Part shown: positions 20,866 to 33,322 of the stretch, in pieces
How the letters are laid out: each line of letters begins with the position of its first letter
Position numbering within the stretch: the stretch's first letter is position 1
DNA from: Torymus aiolomorphi
Taxonomy: Eukaryota; Arthropoda; Insecta; Hymenoptera; Torymidae
Direction of reading: 5' to 3'
Assembly (NCBI GenBank): GCA_036365515.1
Contig: CM070876.1
Location: 43,056,195-43,120,194, forward strand
DNA length: 64,000 nt
Position numbers and translations under genes: made by a program
Notes under the pieces: generated by a model
What the model was told of the DNA's origin: nothing
What the model saw: the letters and a program-made list of their open reading frames with translations, nothing else
The model's database searches: none

Positions 20866-20910
20866 CTAATTTTAAAGTTAAACAAAACGCAGACAGAAGC
20901 TAAGGATCGG

Positions 20911-21117
20911 TTGTTGCTAGCTAAAGAAAAGTCTAAACGATTATATGACCAAAAATTAAATTCTCAGACATTTCAAGAGGGAGATGAGGTGTATTTGTTA
21001 AAAGAACCCCGACACGATAAAATGGATGAACAATACGCAGGGCGGTACATAATAATTGAATTATATAACGAGGTAAATGCTAAAATAGATTTAGGTAATG
21101 GAAAAGTGTGCATGTAA
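20911..21117 (+). pseudogene. Gyp-A integrase C-terminal domain
   Basis: 'RLYDQKLNSQTFQEGDEVYLLKEPRHDKMDEQYAGRY...' is the Gypsy integrase tail that binds DNA. It is separated from the core by the stop at 20863-20865 and ends at 21117. Confidence 0.75.
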
Positions 21118-22281
21118 ATAAATTAAAGCGTGCGTTTCTGCGATAAAACATGTAAAATATTAAAAAAAAAAAAAAAAAAAAAGGGGGAGAAAAAAGATAA
21201 AATAAAATAAAAAGGGTACCCAGGAGAGATGAAAGAGTTGGAGGCGTTCACGGCAATAAGAACTTTAAAAGTAATTAATTTCTGTAGAATGTCCCAGCGA
21301 AATTTTTACGGTCGTATCTCACTGTACAGAGCGAAGGCAGGGGCTCCATACATCCTTAATTAAAATAAATAATTAATTTAATAAAAATACACACATAAAT
21401 AAAAAAAATATAATTTTTTCATACCATAAATGATTTAAAATTCCATAAAAGGATACACCCTTAATTAAATAATAAAATTCCACAACTAATTAAAAATAAA
21501 TAAATAAATTTTTTTATGTACGCCATCAACTCTTAAAAAACAATAGCAGGATGTTGTGAAGCATTTAAAGAAGTGATTGGCTAATGAGTAAAATATCCGG
21601 TTCGAATGACGCCGAAATTTGAAATGTTCTCTAGTATAAAATGAATATTTGGATTTAAATTGGAAAGGATTTTTGAATATGCGTTGGAATAGATTGATAA
21701 AATAATCATTAAGTTATTGAATTGATTCAAGGTTCGTGTTAGATTATTTCTTTATAAAATAAACACTGTTTTCAATTATTTTCTAAACTCAAAAATGAGG
21801 AAGCATCATAATCTGTTATTTTAAAGAAAAATGCAATCATGAAGTGGAAAGTATTTGTTGTTGAATATTGTTATAAAAAAAATAGGGCGCGCAAGGCGCG
21901 TATGAATTTTGCTTGTTAATAAAAAAAATAAATAATTTTTAATTATTTAGATTCTACCAAATGCATCATTAATTAAAATAAATAATTATTAATAATATGA
22001 TTTCCATAAAAATATACTATTAATTTTTAATTAATGACTAGAACAAACGCACGCGGAGATGAACTGTACTTTGCATACAAATATCGAAGATTAAATTTAT
22101 AGTAATATGCAATAAAATAAAAATAAACAACCATTACATTTCCATACATATAGTTATAGCTGTGGCAGCTATGATAACGCTGCTGACCCATCTAAATATA
22201 AAAGAAGGCGCGGAAATTTGAATTCGTATAAGTATAGCACGAAAACTAAAACGCGAACCATGGGATCGCGTTTTTTATAAG
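21118..22281 (+). other. Gyp-A 3' noncoding region
   Basis: Very AT-rich. Poly-A run at about 21162-21180; copy of the repeat shared with the Vps41 intron at 21530-21573. No env-like frame is present. Ends in the purine tract before the 3' LTR. Confidence 0.6.
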
Positions 22282-23214
22282 GGGGGGACTGTAAGGAACT
22301 AGCGTTCCTTGGAATACAAAATGGATGCAAACCGACCTTTAAGCCCCTTTTGCAATGGGAGCAATCGATCGAACCCTTTTACACTACTCATTCATGCGTA
22401 TTGCTATCATGAGAATAAACCTTATGATTCGTGGAAATGATTGGAAATAATAATAATAGGTTAAAAATTATAACAAATACGAAGATTATTATTAATAATA
22501 CTACAAATGCTATTAAAATCTTGGGAATAATTGATGTTCTGATAATCATTTAAATAACAGAAGCAACGCTGTCATAATTTCAGGTTAAGAAACAACCATA
22601 TAATAATAATTAACAAATCATGAGCATCACCGTCGCTGATAATTAACTGTTAAAATATAAAGCTTATAATTATTTAAGAATGCGCGGTATTGTATAGCAA
22701 ACGTTGCGCGACGTATAATCGGAGGATAATAACGTTGTGCAACGTTGTGTAAATAAACAAATATAATAACTAAAAATAGTTAAGGACTTGATTAGCAACA
22801 ATCATCATAACCGACTAAGGATATTAATAATATTAATAACAATAATTTATCACAAGACCTAAAGATAAACAATAAAACGCAATTATAGATAATTAACAAC
22901 AAATTTAAGAACAATCTCGAGTTATCCGGATAATTGGCTATTCTTGGAGGTACTGACGTGTAATAACAACAATTGTTTATAATTAAGTAGTTTTCCGGGA
23001 CAATAGTAACCAAACGTTGCTCAACGCAAATTGAAGGTTAATAATATCATGCAACGTTATAAAGTTAACGAACTACGACCAATCCGAGAATGATTAATAT
23101 CAATTGCAATAAATAAATAAAGCCATTATTATGCAATTATCAATGGTATTTACTAGAAAATTAGGAGTTGTGTAATAAAACGTAATTTGAACATACAATT
23201 AATTAATAATATCA

Positions 23215-24273
23215 TGTAACGCGTGTCTAGCCGCGATTCTAATCTACCGCGCGAAGGTAGTGAGCGCGCGCGCGCAACTCCTGCGCAGCCGAATCGAGGC
23301 GCGCCGCGCGTAGCGAATCGGTCTCGCGACGCGTAAAATGCCCGTCATCCGTCGCGAAGCTGCTAACCTGTTCCCGTGAGAAAAGGGAGCCATCTTCGTG
23401 TCTGCCGTCGCGCAAGTAGCATCTCCTCCGTGTCTTCGTGAGTGACTTCGTCCGCGCCCTCCTATCGTTTTTTTGTAAACGCCGCGTGTATAGTGTTGGT
23501 GCCGAGTGGAGTGCATACGCGTATAAGAGGAACAGAGAGAGAGAGAGAGAGCGAACACGAGACAGCGAAAGAGGAGCCGGCAGCCAGCCGCCTGCCGACC
23601 CCGTACAGCGAGTAGGAGAGAGAGAGAGAGACACAGCGCACAAATACTGTGCTAGCGAGCGTGAGCGAGAGAGAGTCGTGTGCACCGACTGCTCCTTAAA
23701 GTAAGTCTTATACTCTCATCTCTCGCGTAATTAATGTAAAGGCTCGCACGGAAATCGCCCCGTGCAAGCTTTCTGTACCGTGTACGTGCGGGTGTATGTC
23801 AGCCCGCCGTACTTTAACACCGCGCGCGATATTAGCAGCTTCGCCGCGCTCTGAAACGTTCGCGCATTTGAATATTAACGGTCGCGCGCGAACTAACAAT
23901 TTGTTTAATAAGCACGTGCGTTGTGTATGTAAATGTTTATTTGGTTTTAATATATTGTGATATCTAGTTACTCGTCGCGTTGTTCATTACAACCTGTCCT
24001 TCTCCCGGATACCGCCGCCTCCGCGGGAAAACGACTCTGCCCGTCGTTTTCATATCTGAGCATAGCGGCCGCGCGCTTTACTCTTCAAGCGCGCGCTTTT
24101 CACTCAGCGATCCAAATAGTTGGAAAGCGAAGTTCGCGTGAGAGCTTCGCGTCGGGATTCCAGGAGCAGATCCCCGGGCAAGTCATTTTAGTCTGACACC
24201 CGCGGCACCGTATTCTAGGGCATCGCTGGCCTGTGGCTTGTTGGGATTTTCCCCCACTAGCCATCCCGTTACA
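23215..24273 (+). repeat. 5' LTR of Gyp-C
   Basis: Ends TG...CA and matches 32261-33322. Contains GA-rich tracts (about 23533-23660) that create Arg/Glu- or Ser/Leu-rich spurious frames. GTAAGT at 23701 could be a splice donor. Confidence 0.93.
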
Positions 24274-25206
24274 ACTGGCGCCACAACGTTTTGGGGGTGG
24301 AGAAGGACCTGCGGCGCGTACGTGATTCGCGGCGAAGCTTGGCGCGAAGAAGCTCAGCAGCGTAGCTGAGCGTAAGCTGCACACAAAGGCTCTTCGTGCC
24401 GCAGCTCGTGCTGTTGCGAGAGTGCGGTCGAGAGGTTAGGCGTGCGATAGCCAATAACCCTCGACCTAGTGTGCCGACGAGGAGAGATATTGATCGCGGG
24501 ATTTTTGGCGCGTTGAGGAATTATTGTTAACAATTAAAGTTTTTTTTAATAACAATTAATTTTTTTAACGACAAAAATTTTTTTTTTAAGCGATAATTAA
24601 TTTTTTTTAATTAATTTTTTTTCTCGTCTCGAAAATTTTTTTTTTCTTCTCGTCCTCTCGTATTTCCCATACGAATTATTTTTTTTGGACGAAAAATAAA
24701 ATTTTTTTTTTTTCTTTTATCGTGCAGTTAGAAGAAGATCGAGAGAAAGTCGGCAAGCACTCTCGGAACAAAAAGTTGACTGTGCGCCTGAGTAAAAACT
24801 CGAGCGCAAAAATCCCCTCGAACTTAAAAATTGTTTTTATTTTTTTTTTTAGGTGAAAATTGTATTTATTTTTTTGTGTTTTTGGTGATATTGTCCGTTT
24901 TTAGACATATATATATATTTTTTTTTTCACATATATTTATTTTAAAATTACAAGTGCGAGCGTAATTAATTACAAATCGTAATTACTTACAGAAATAGCT
25001 TTTATTTTTTTTTAGAGCCGCATACGGGAAATCCTCGTGCATTATCGAGGTTAAGAGCAACCGCCGTAGCTCTTAGAAAGTAACCCGGGTTCGCATTGAA
25101 AGAGCTAGCTCACGGGTTGAAAAGGCAAACTCTCTCTGCCATCAATCCGGATACTACTCACGCTAGTAAAATAAGTTCGTGGGGAAGCGCACAGCCAATT
25201 GACACC
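24274..25206 (+). other. Gyp-C primer site and untranslated leader
   Basis: ACTGGCGCCACAACGTTTTGG directly follows the LTR; TGGCGCC is the start of the lysine-tRNA type primer site in other retroelements, so a lysine tRNA is possible. The rest is a T-rich leader with long poly-T runs up to the gag ATG. Confidence 0.6.
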
Positions 25207-27605
25207 ATGGCCCGATCATCGCAGTTGGCGGAATCTGCGATACTCAATTGGGCGTATACACAGCCCGAAGAGGAAATTATCGAGGCCATGCAAGCCCTTG
25301 GTCTGCAGCAGTCAGATCTGCAATCAGTGAATATGCTGACAGCGATCAAGTGGCTTATGGGCGATTACAGTGCCGCCGATTTCGTGCCAGAGCCGGAGCT
25401 GTCGGAGAAGCAAGCGTTTGCTAAACGCGAGCAGTCCCGAAGGGCGTTCATCGACTTAACGTTGATGAACAAGTCTGGGTCGACTATTGTGGATCCCAAT
25501 ACTGATCCAGACCAACCGCACCCGTTCATTACGCTCCTTGATGACCCGATAGTGATGCAAAAACTCTCGGAGTCTCGGAGGATGAACGCTCCACAACAAG
25601 CACATAATGCAATGGTGGAGCCAGCGGATGAGGCAAACGGCCAGGAGGGTTCCGGGACAGAGATATTGAGCTCTGCAGCACACACCGGGACATCTCCAGC
25701 CGAAGCCGACGGACAGCTCCAACAGCAACAGCTTCAACAGCAATAACTGCAGCAGCAGCAAATGCAGCAGCAGCAAATGCAGCAGCAGCAACTACAACAG
25801 CAGCAAATGCAGCAGCAGCAAATGCAGCAGCAACAAATGCAGCAGCAGCAGCAGATGGAGCAGCAGCGACGGCAGCAACAGCAACAACAGCAGGAGCAGC
25901 AGCGGCAGCAACAGCAAAAGCATCAAGAGTAGCAGCGACAGCAGGCGTTGCTAGAAGAGCAGCGCAGGCAACGACAATTTCGGCGGAGTCAAGAACAAGA
26001 GTCGTTGTCGGCACGAAATGGGCAGCACGCGTTCTGGCAGCAAACGCGAAGTCCACCGCAGCCACAGAGTTTTGAGTGGCCAAGTGCGGGGGAACAGCGT
26101 ACCGCAGGGATTGCTGTGGGAGACAACGTAGTCTCAGAACAGCTGCTGTCGGTGATCCATAGACTCGTCAAAGAGGTGGAAGAGCTCAAAGAGAGTGTGC
26201 GAATACTCCAAGAAGCTCGACACCCCCCTCAAGCACGCGCTTGGAGGGAGTCCAACTACCGAGTGCGGGCAGGGGACGAGGATCACCACATGTGAACTTT
26301 CAGGACACGTTCACATATGTGAATTTTGACAGCAGCAGCTCCAATACTGAATCGCCAAGGGACGCTAGGAGGAATAGCGGAAGAAATCCTACACAGCGTC
26401 AGGCGGGGGTGAGCGCTACACTGGACCAGTCTACGAGGCAGACGTACGTGCCTCAACAGACGAACCGTGATGTTGGCCAAATCGTAAGGAAATGGCACAT
26501 CAAGTTCTCTGAGTCCTTGAAGGAGCAGAGCGTCGAGTTATTCCTCACGAGAGTAGAGGAATGTCGAGCTCTAGCAAATCTGACGTACGACGAAGTACTC
26601 TCGTCATTGTCAGAGCTCCTGAGTGGAGTAGCGGCCACCTGGTATAGGAGTAACCGTCATACGTGGCGATCTTGGCAAGACTTCCAAGAGGCCATAATAC
26701 ACATGTATGGCGGTGACAGGGGCCATCAACAGCGAATCCTAGCGGAGATAAACGCGAGGACTCAAGGCAGAAACGAACTCACGAGAGATTACGTAGTGAA
26801 TCTGCAAGCCTTGATTCTCAAGTTAGTTCCGGTGCCTAGCATGCCCCAACAATTGGACATGTTGCCCCGGAACATGCGGCCAGAACTGCAAAAAATGGTG
26901 ATGCGTAATCAAATTACGGATTACCGAGGGCTCCTGGATTTAGCCCGGGAGGCTGAATTAGCGCTCGCGGCAGATAAGGTGTATCACTCGCCACCACCGC
27001 CAGAGCGCACTTACTTGCTAGAGTTTGCCTACGTACCTACAGAGCCAACCACGGATCAGCGGAAAAAGCAGAATCCAGGAGTGGCGGCGATGGGGCACCA
27101 ACAGCAGGAGCCTCGAGAAAGCCTCGAGGCTATGTTCCGTCGGGTGATGGCTGAGTGTTTGTCAAGCTTGACAAAGAAAGGCACCGACGGAAATAGTGGG
27201 CAAACGCCAAACCCACAGTCGTTCAAGAAGCCCAAGAAAAAGAATAATTGGGAGAACAGGCAGCGAGAAGGCGGGCAAAGTAATAATCAGCCTAGTGGGG
27301 GTAGTAGCTCGACCCACCAGGCTAGGCCGCCAAGTCCAAGGAGTAATGGACCTCCACAAAGGCCAGAGTACCGAAGGGGTTACGGCAACGAGCAAAGGGG
27401 AAGCGACCGCAACCCCAATGCTGCCGGAAACCAGCAGGGAAACGGCCAAGGGGCAGGTAAACACGGCCACACGCCCGCCCCCAGCTCACATCAGCGACCG
27501 AGGGTAACTCGGTCCAATTGCCTGAAGGAGAGAGCGAAGAAGTGCCCGCGACTCAGCAGAACGAAGCTAACCAGGAAACATGCTCGCGATGGTGGCTTCA
27601 AGTAG
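25207..27605 (+). pseudogene. Gyp-C gag, broken
   Basis: Particle protein. The start is ATG 25207 in good context (CACCATGG). A TAA (25744-25746) and a TAG (25930-25932) interrupt a Gln-rich stretch of QQQQM repeats. The same frame then continues to a TGA at 26293-26295, and a frame change at about 26241-26290 leads to the capsid part ('WHIKFSESLKEQSVELFLTR', 'AATWYRS', 'FQEAIIHMYGG'), which is the Ty3/Gypsy gag domain. The C-terminus is Gly/Asn/Arg-rich with no CCHC knuckle. Confidence 0.85.
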
Positions 27606-30600
27606 GTGTAGCCGGCTACAGGCTACGGGCACGCTTCGATACTGGAGCTTCCTGGACTGGGATGAATTCCATCGGCTTACAGCTCGCTACAGCCTGTGGA
27701 AAAGAATTAATCCCGGCCAGCGGCCTAACGGCACGGGTAGCTAATGGGCAGAGCATAGCAGTGGTTGGCTATGTGTATCTACCCATGGTCGTGGCAGGCG
27801 TGTGCAAGGATGTGCGCGTCGCAATCATGCCAGACCTAGACACGGAGTGCTACTTGGGGGTGAACTTCATTAAGAAGTTTAGCGCCGTCTTAGACCCCAC
27901 TGACAATACGCTGCATCTCAAAGATGATGATGCAAGCATAAAGTTAAAAGTAGCCTCCATAACCGCCAATAATACCGTGTCCGTATCAGCTATAGTGTTG
28001 GCGGACCCAACAGAAGAGCAGCGCAAAGCAGCGGAAGCTTTAGTAGCTGAGCTGATGGGAAACGGCCTGGCACCATTAGGGTGTACTTCGTGGGTTGAGC
28101 ATGCAGTAGACGTCGGCTCCACAAGACCCATAAAACAGAAGTACTACCCAGTATCTCGAAAACTCGAGGAAGAGATGCACAAGCAGGTGGAGGAAATGCT
28201 ACTCGCGGGTATAATAGAACCTTCGACAAGCGGCTGGTCAAGCCCCGTGGTAATGGTACGCAAGTCCAACGGGAAGTTCCGTTTCTGTGTGGACTTCAGA
28301 AAAGTGAACGCAGCGTCAAGGCCAGACGCATATCCGTTACCATACATGGAGAGTATCTTACGCAAACTGCAGAAAGCGCGATACATATCCACGTTGGATT
28401 TAAGTAGTGCGTACCACCAAATACCACTAAATCCGGAGTCCAAAGAGACTACGGCCTTCACCGTGCCAGGCAAAGGGTTATTTCAATTTACAAGAATGCC
28501 CTACGGTCTTTCGTATGCCGGATCGTCCTTCCAGAGGCTGATTGACAAAGTCATCGGCCCCGAACTCGAACCTTTTGCTTACTCGTATCTCGATGACATC
28601 ATAGTAGTCACAGAGGCATTCGAGGAGCATAAAGAGGTTCTAAAAAGAGTTCTAGATAGGATAAAGGACGCGGGCCTCACAATAAATCGCGAGAAGAGTG
28701 TCTTCTGTCGCGATGAGGTCCAATATCTCGGGGTCATAGTAAATAGGGATGGTTTTAAACCAGACCCCGAGAAAATAAAGCCCATTATGGAATATCCGGT
28801 GCCGAAAAACCTCCGTCAGCTGAGACGCTTCCTAGGAATGGCCTCGTGGTATAGAAAGTTTTTATCAAACTTCGCCACAATTGCTGAACCACTGACCGAA
28901 CTAACGAAAAAGGATCGGAAATACGAGTGGTCAACGGCACAAGAAGAGGCCTTCCAAAAGCTAAAAGCGCTAGTTGCTTCTGCACCGATTCTCCACAGAC
29001 CGGTATCTAACGCACAGTTCGTGGTGCAAACTGATGCGAGCGATACAGGACTTGGAGCGGTGCTATACCAGATAATAGACGGCGACGAAAGAGTCCTAGA
29101 GTTCGCTAGTCGAACTCTGAGCGCGGCCGAGAGGAATTATAGCGTGACGGAACGAGAGTGTCTAGCAATTCTCTGGGCAATCAAAAAGTTCCGTCCGTAT
29201 ATAGAGGCCTATGACTTCAAGGTCATCACGGATCATAGCAGCTTGAAGTGGCTCCGTGATCTCCGAAACCCATCAGGCAGGTTAGCAAGATGGGCTTTGG
29301 AACTACAAAACCATAGTTTCACAGTCGAACACCCAAAAGGGCTCTTTGAACAATGTCCGAGATGCCCTTTCGCGGATGTTCGAGGAAGAGGAGCCAGCGG
29401 TCGCCGCGTTAGAGCTCGAACGCGATACAAACGACCAATGGTACCTCGAAATTGTGAAAGAGGTTCAACAGCGGCCGCGAGACTTCCCCACGTTCAAGCT
29501 GGCAGGGGGGAGACTGTACAAGTACGAACCTAATGAAGTCATAGACGAGTCTCTCGGCGACGATGATGCATGGAAGTTAGCAGTCCCTCACGAAAAGCGA
29601 CGCGAAGTACTGAGAGAATGCCATGACTTTCCAACTGCTGGGCACTTGGGCCGCGAGAGAACGCTAGAAAGAGTAAAGCGGAAGTATTATTGGCCACAGA
29701 TGTCTCGTGATGTAGCCAGATACGTGAGCCAGTGCCAAATTTGCCAGCAGTGCAAAGTCGAACAGCGCGCTCCAACAGGATTCATGGGACGCCGAATTAC
29801 AGAGCGTCCATGGCAAATCGTGGCCAGCGACATTATGGGGCCCCTCCCAAAAACCACGCACGGCCACGAATACATTCTCATATTCCAGGACTTGTTCACA
29901 CGCTGGATTGAAGTAATTCCGATAAAAAGGGCAGATGGTAAATCGGTAATTAAGGGACTCAACGAGCGAGTATGTCTGCGATTCGGAGTCCCGGAGGTGT
30001 TTCTCTCAGACAATGGGACTGAATTTAAAAATGCACCATTAGAGACATTCTTAAAGGAGAGAAACGTGCATCACACGTTTACACCTCCGTATCACCCTCA
30101 GGCCAATCCTGTCGAGCGTGTGAATCGAACGGTGAAGACAATGATTATGTCTTACGCAGAGGAAAATCACCGGTCCTGGGATGAGAAACTGAATGAGCTG
30201 GCGTTCGCGTACAATACTGCCGACACAGCTCCACAAAGATAAGTCCTGCCATGCTCAATTACGGCCGACAACCTGACCCACCGAAGACACTAAGGCGGGA
30301 GGGAGACAGGTTAGCCGAAGAGCAAGGGCAGCAAGAGGCGATAAACAATTGGGCGGTACGTATGGACAAGCTCCGCGAATTGCACGTTCGGGCGGCAGCC
30401 GACGCGCAAGCGGAGCAGGCGAGACAAGCCAAATATTATGACGCTCATCGTCGACCTCCAGAATTCTGTCTAGGCGATCGTGTATGGAGAGAGAATAAGG
30501 TACTATCCTCAGCAGCTGAGGGGATTTCTGCCAAATTAGCCCCGAAGTACGCGGGGCCCTACACGATTATGAATATTCTAGGCGAAAACACCTATGAGAT

Positions 30601-31006
30601 CCAAGGTGAGGATGGTCGAACGATACGTCCCGTCCATGCGCAGCAACTCAAGAGATACGTCTCCGCAGGAGAGCCCAAGAACTACTTGGACAAAAGTAGT
30701 CAAGAAGTAGCCCAGTCGCTACCAGCGAGGGACTCTTCAGCCGAACGGAACACGTCAGAGGGCCACAGAGTTAGCCAGGGGAATGTACAGCCTCGGGCGA
30801 CGGCTAAGAGGCGCGGTCCACCTCGTAAGACCGCGCTATTAGTTAGGCCCGGAAAGCGTGCGAGCGATGGCCGGCCTATGCGTGTGGCCGGTCCAACAGA
30901 ACCCAAGCGAGGCCCAGGGAGGCCAAAGGGTTCGAAGAAGAAGCCCGTACCTGCTGATGCCGGACTAATTAGTCCTCGTAGAACCCGAGCGTATAAAAAG
31001 CAATAA
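27518..31006 (+). pseudogene. Gyp-C pol: protease, RT, RNase H, integrase
   Basis: Overlaps gag in the -1 frame. Protease 'RFDTGASWTGM'; RT with 'YLDDIIVV'; RNase H 'VQTDASDTGLG' and 'NYSVTERECLAI'. Frame change near 29340, then integrase with H-H-C-C ('ECHDFPTAGHLG...CQICQQC') and D, D, E in 'ASDIMGP', 'LSDNGTEF' and 'NPVERVNRT'. A second frame change near 30236 leads to the integrase tail, ending in an AT-hook-like 'RGPGRPKGSKKKP'. RNase H joins integrase directly, without the macro-like insert of Gyp-A and Env-D. Two frame breaks make it inactive. Confidence 0.92.
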
Positions 31007-31032
31007 TTGTGCCGTCCAACTTGTGTCGTACG

Positions 31033-31105
31033 TACTAACCTGTGTTCGTCTTAATTTTCCAGTCCTCAATCTCACTCCTCCCCGGGATCGATTTACCTGT
31101 TTCAG
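31033..31105 (+). promoter_or_regulatory. Probable splice acceptor upstream of ORF3
   Basis: TACTAAC (31033-31039, an ideal branch point) is followed by TTTTCCAG (to 31062) and TTTCAG (to 31105), the latter three bases before the ORF3 ATG. This suggests ORF3 is made from a spliced mRNA, as env is in errantiviruses. Confidence 0.55.
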
Positions 31106-31108
31106 GAC

Positions 31109-32065
31109 ATGCAAGGCCTGACTCCCGAAATAGCGGAGACGGCGAAAAAGGTGATCGCTGGATTAATCCAGTGCAATCCTGACACCGCCGTCATCGATTT
31201 TTTGGAGCAGGTCGTGGAGGGCATCGACGCTGTGACACTGGCACCCCAGCCAGTGGAAGAGCCCTCCACCGTCATGATCGAGGAGATAGAGGCGCCGAAG
31301 CCAAGAAAGGGACCTTCGGAGCCGGCCTGGGCAGAGGCCGGTCCCAGCCCGCTTCGGCGACCTCGTCCCCCGAAGGAGCAGCAGGAAAGCCGGGAAGAAC
31401 GGCTTTCGCAAGAGGCGTCGGTCCGAGCCTCAGAGATGACGCCGGAAGGAAACGCCGGCGCGGCTCGGGCCGACGAGGAAAGTAAAGAGAGTTCTCCGAC
31501 CCAGGCCCCCAAGTGGGCACCGAGTGATGAAGTCGGTGCGGCCTGGGTCCCAGTGGAGAAAGCCCTCGAGGAAGCGCGGCGCCTCAGCAAGTCCTCGCGC
31601 GCTGCGGAGGACGCTGCCCTGGCCGCACTGGAGGTCTTTCTCCAGTGCCACGGTAAGGCCGGCGAGCGGCAAGCCGGCAAATGGGTCGGAATGGCCCAAG
31701 GCCGGCGCGAAGAGCTCGCGGCCGCCGCAGAGGCCAGGGCCGCCAGGCTGCGCCGCACAGCCTTCCAAAAGGCGGAGGAGGCTCGCCTGGCTCATGCGCA
31801 GAAGCGCATGGAAGAGGCCAGGCGAGCCAGGGAAAAGGCGGAGGAGACGGCGCGCCGGGTCAAGGAAGAGGCCCAGCGCCGTCTCCAAGAAGAAGAAGAG
31901 CGCCTTAGGAGGGCGCTCGAAGAAGAGCGAGCGGCCCGGGATGCGCTCGACAGTAACGCGATCCCCCGGTGCTTCATGTGTGGCGAGCTTGGGGTGAAAA
32001 AGTCTAAACATTGCCCCAACCAAGCTCGTCACAAGGGGCGCCGATCGTATTCCCGGACCAGTTGA
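31109..32065 (+). CDS. Gyp-C ORF3: charged coiled-coil protein with Cys/His knuckle
   Basis: 318 residues from ATG 31109. It lies where env would be, but has no signal peptide or membrane span. N-terminal 60 residues form a short helical region, then Pro/Glu-rich sequence. Residues about 215-290 are one long helix of Ala/Glu/Arg heptads. The C-terminus has 'CFMCGELGVKKSKHC' plus a later His, a C-x2-C-x10-C-x5-H arrangement, and a basic tail. It is unbroken while gag and pol are not. Gag lacks a knuckle, so ORF3 might supply RNA binding; this is inference. No family recognised. Confidence 0.7.
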   Translation: MQGLTPEIAETAKKVIAGLIQCNPDTAVIDFLEQVVEGIDAVTLAPQPVEEPSTVMIEEIEAPKPRKGPSEPAWAEAGPSPLRRPRPPKEQQESREERLSQEASVRASEMTPEGNAGAARADEESKESSPTQAPKWAPSDEVGAAWVPVEKALEEARRLSKSSRAAEDAALAALEVFLQCHGKAGERQAGKWVGMAQGRREELAAAAEARAARLRRTAFQKAEEARLAHAQKRMEEARRAREKAEETARRVKEEAQRRLQEEEERLRRALEEERAARDALDSNAIPRCFMCGELGVKKSKHCPNQARHKGRRSYSRTS

Positions 32066-32260
32066 AGAGGGGCGAGGCCCTGAAGTTTTTTTTATATTTT
32101 TTTTTAATTAAAATTAAAAAGAAAAACCGGTGACTCCGATTCTTCAATATTCCTTTTCGAACCTCCTTCTCCTAATCATTACTACCATATTAGTAGGTAC
32201 GACGACGGCCATGATTAGCAGAGCTGCTCACGGTCCCCTAAGCAGCGACTGGCGGGGGGG

Positions 32261-33322
32261 TGTAACGCGTGTCCAGCCGCGATTCTAATCTACCGCGCGA
32301 AGGTAGTGAGCGCGCGCGCGCAACTCCTGCGCAGCCGAATCGAGGCGCGCCGCGCGTAGCGAATCGGTCTCGCGACGCGTAAAATGCCCGTCATCCGTCG
32401 CGAAGCTGCTAACCTGTTCCCGCGGAAAAGGGAGCCATCTTCGTGTCTGCCGTCGCGCAAGTAGCATCTCCTCCGTGTCTTCGTGAGTGACTTCGTCCGC
32501 GCCCTCCTATCGTTTTTTTGTAAACGCCGCGTGTATAGTGTTGGTGCCGAGCGGAGTGCATACGCGTATAAGAGGAACAGAGAGAGAGAGAGAGCGAACA
32601 CGAGACAGCGAGAGAGGAGCCGGCAGCCAGCCGCCTGCCGACCCCGTACAGCGAGTAGGAGAGAAAGAGAGAGACACAGCGCACAAATACTGTGCTAGCG
32701 AGTGTGAGCGAGAGAGAGTCGTGTGCACCGACTGCTCCTTAAAGTAAGTCTTATACTCTCATCTCTCGCGTAATTAATGTAAAGGCTCGCACGGAAATCG
32801 CCCCGTGCAAGCTTTCTGTACCGTGTACGTGCGGGTATATGTCAGCCCGCCGTACTTTAACACCGCGCGCGATATTAGCAGCTTCGCCGCGCTCTGTAAC
32901 GTTCGCGCGTTTGAATATTAACGGTCGCGCGCGAACTAACAATTTGTCTAATAAGCACGTGCGTTGTGTATGTAAATGTTTATTTGGTTTTAATATATTG
33001 TGATATCTAGTTACTCGTCGCGTTGTTCATTACAACCTGTCCTTCTCCCGGATACCGCCGCCTCCGCGGGAAAACGACTCCGCCGGTCGTTTTCATATCT
33101 GAGCATAGCGGCCGCGCGCTTTACTCTTCAAGCGCGCGCTTTTCACTCAGCGATCCAAATAGTTGGAAAGCGAAGTTCGCGTGAGAGCTTCGCGTTGTTT
33201 TCGGGATTCCAGGAGCAGATCCCCGGGCAAGTCATTTTAGTCTGACACCAGCGGCACCGTGTTCTAGGGCATCGCTGGCCTGTGGCTTGTTGGGATTTTC
33301 CCCCACTAGCCATCCCGTTACA
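32261..33322 (+). repeat. 3' LTR of Gyp-C
   Basis: Partner of 23215-24273, followed by the ATCA duplication and the resumed Gyp-A LTR. Confidence 0.93.

Larger units (their letters stand above)
23215..33322 (+). mobile_element. Gyp-C: Ty3/Gypsy retrotransposon with an extra 3' ORF
   Basis: LTRs TGTAACGCG...CCCGTTACA at 23215-24273 and 32261-33322, target duplication ATCA (23211-23214, 33323-33326) and purine tract GGCGGGGGGG before the 3' LTR. Order: gag, protease-RT-RNase H, integrase, then an unrelated ORF3. GC content is well above its surroundings. LTRs differ by only a few substitutions and small indels, so it is fairly recent, yet gag and pol carry stops and frameshifts. Confidence 0.95.

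Noticed and set aside
23239..23704. Overlapping Arg/Glu- and Ser/Leu-rich frames, also at 32285-32747
   Set aside because: They are translations of GA repeats in the Gyp-C LTR on both strands.
25529..26083. Ala/Val-rich antisense frame
   Set aside because: Reverse reading of the CAG repeat in Gyp-C gag.
27420..27470. GGGAAAC as a frameshift site in Gyp-C gag
   Set aside because: In register, but the -1 frame meets TAA within a few codons, so it cannot lead to pol.
31102..32032. Long frames antisense to Gyp-C ORF3
   Set aside because: High GC and Ala/Arg/Glu codons leave the other frames open by chance; ORF3 has the ATG, acceptor site and protein-like features.
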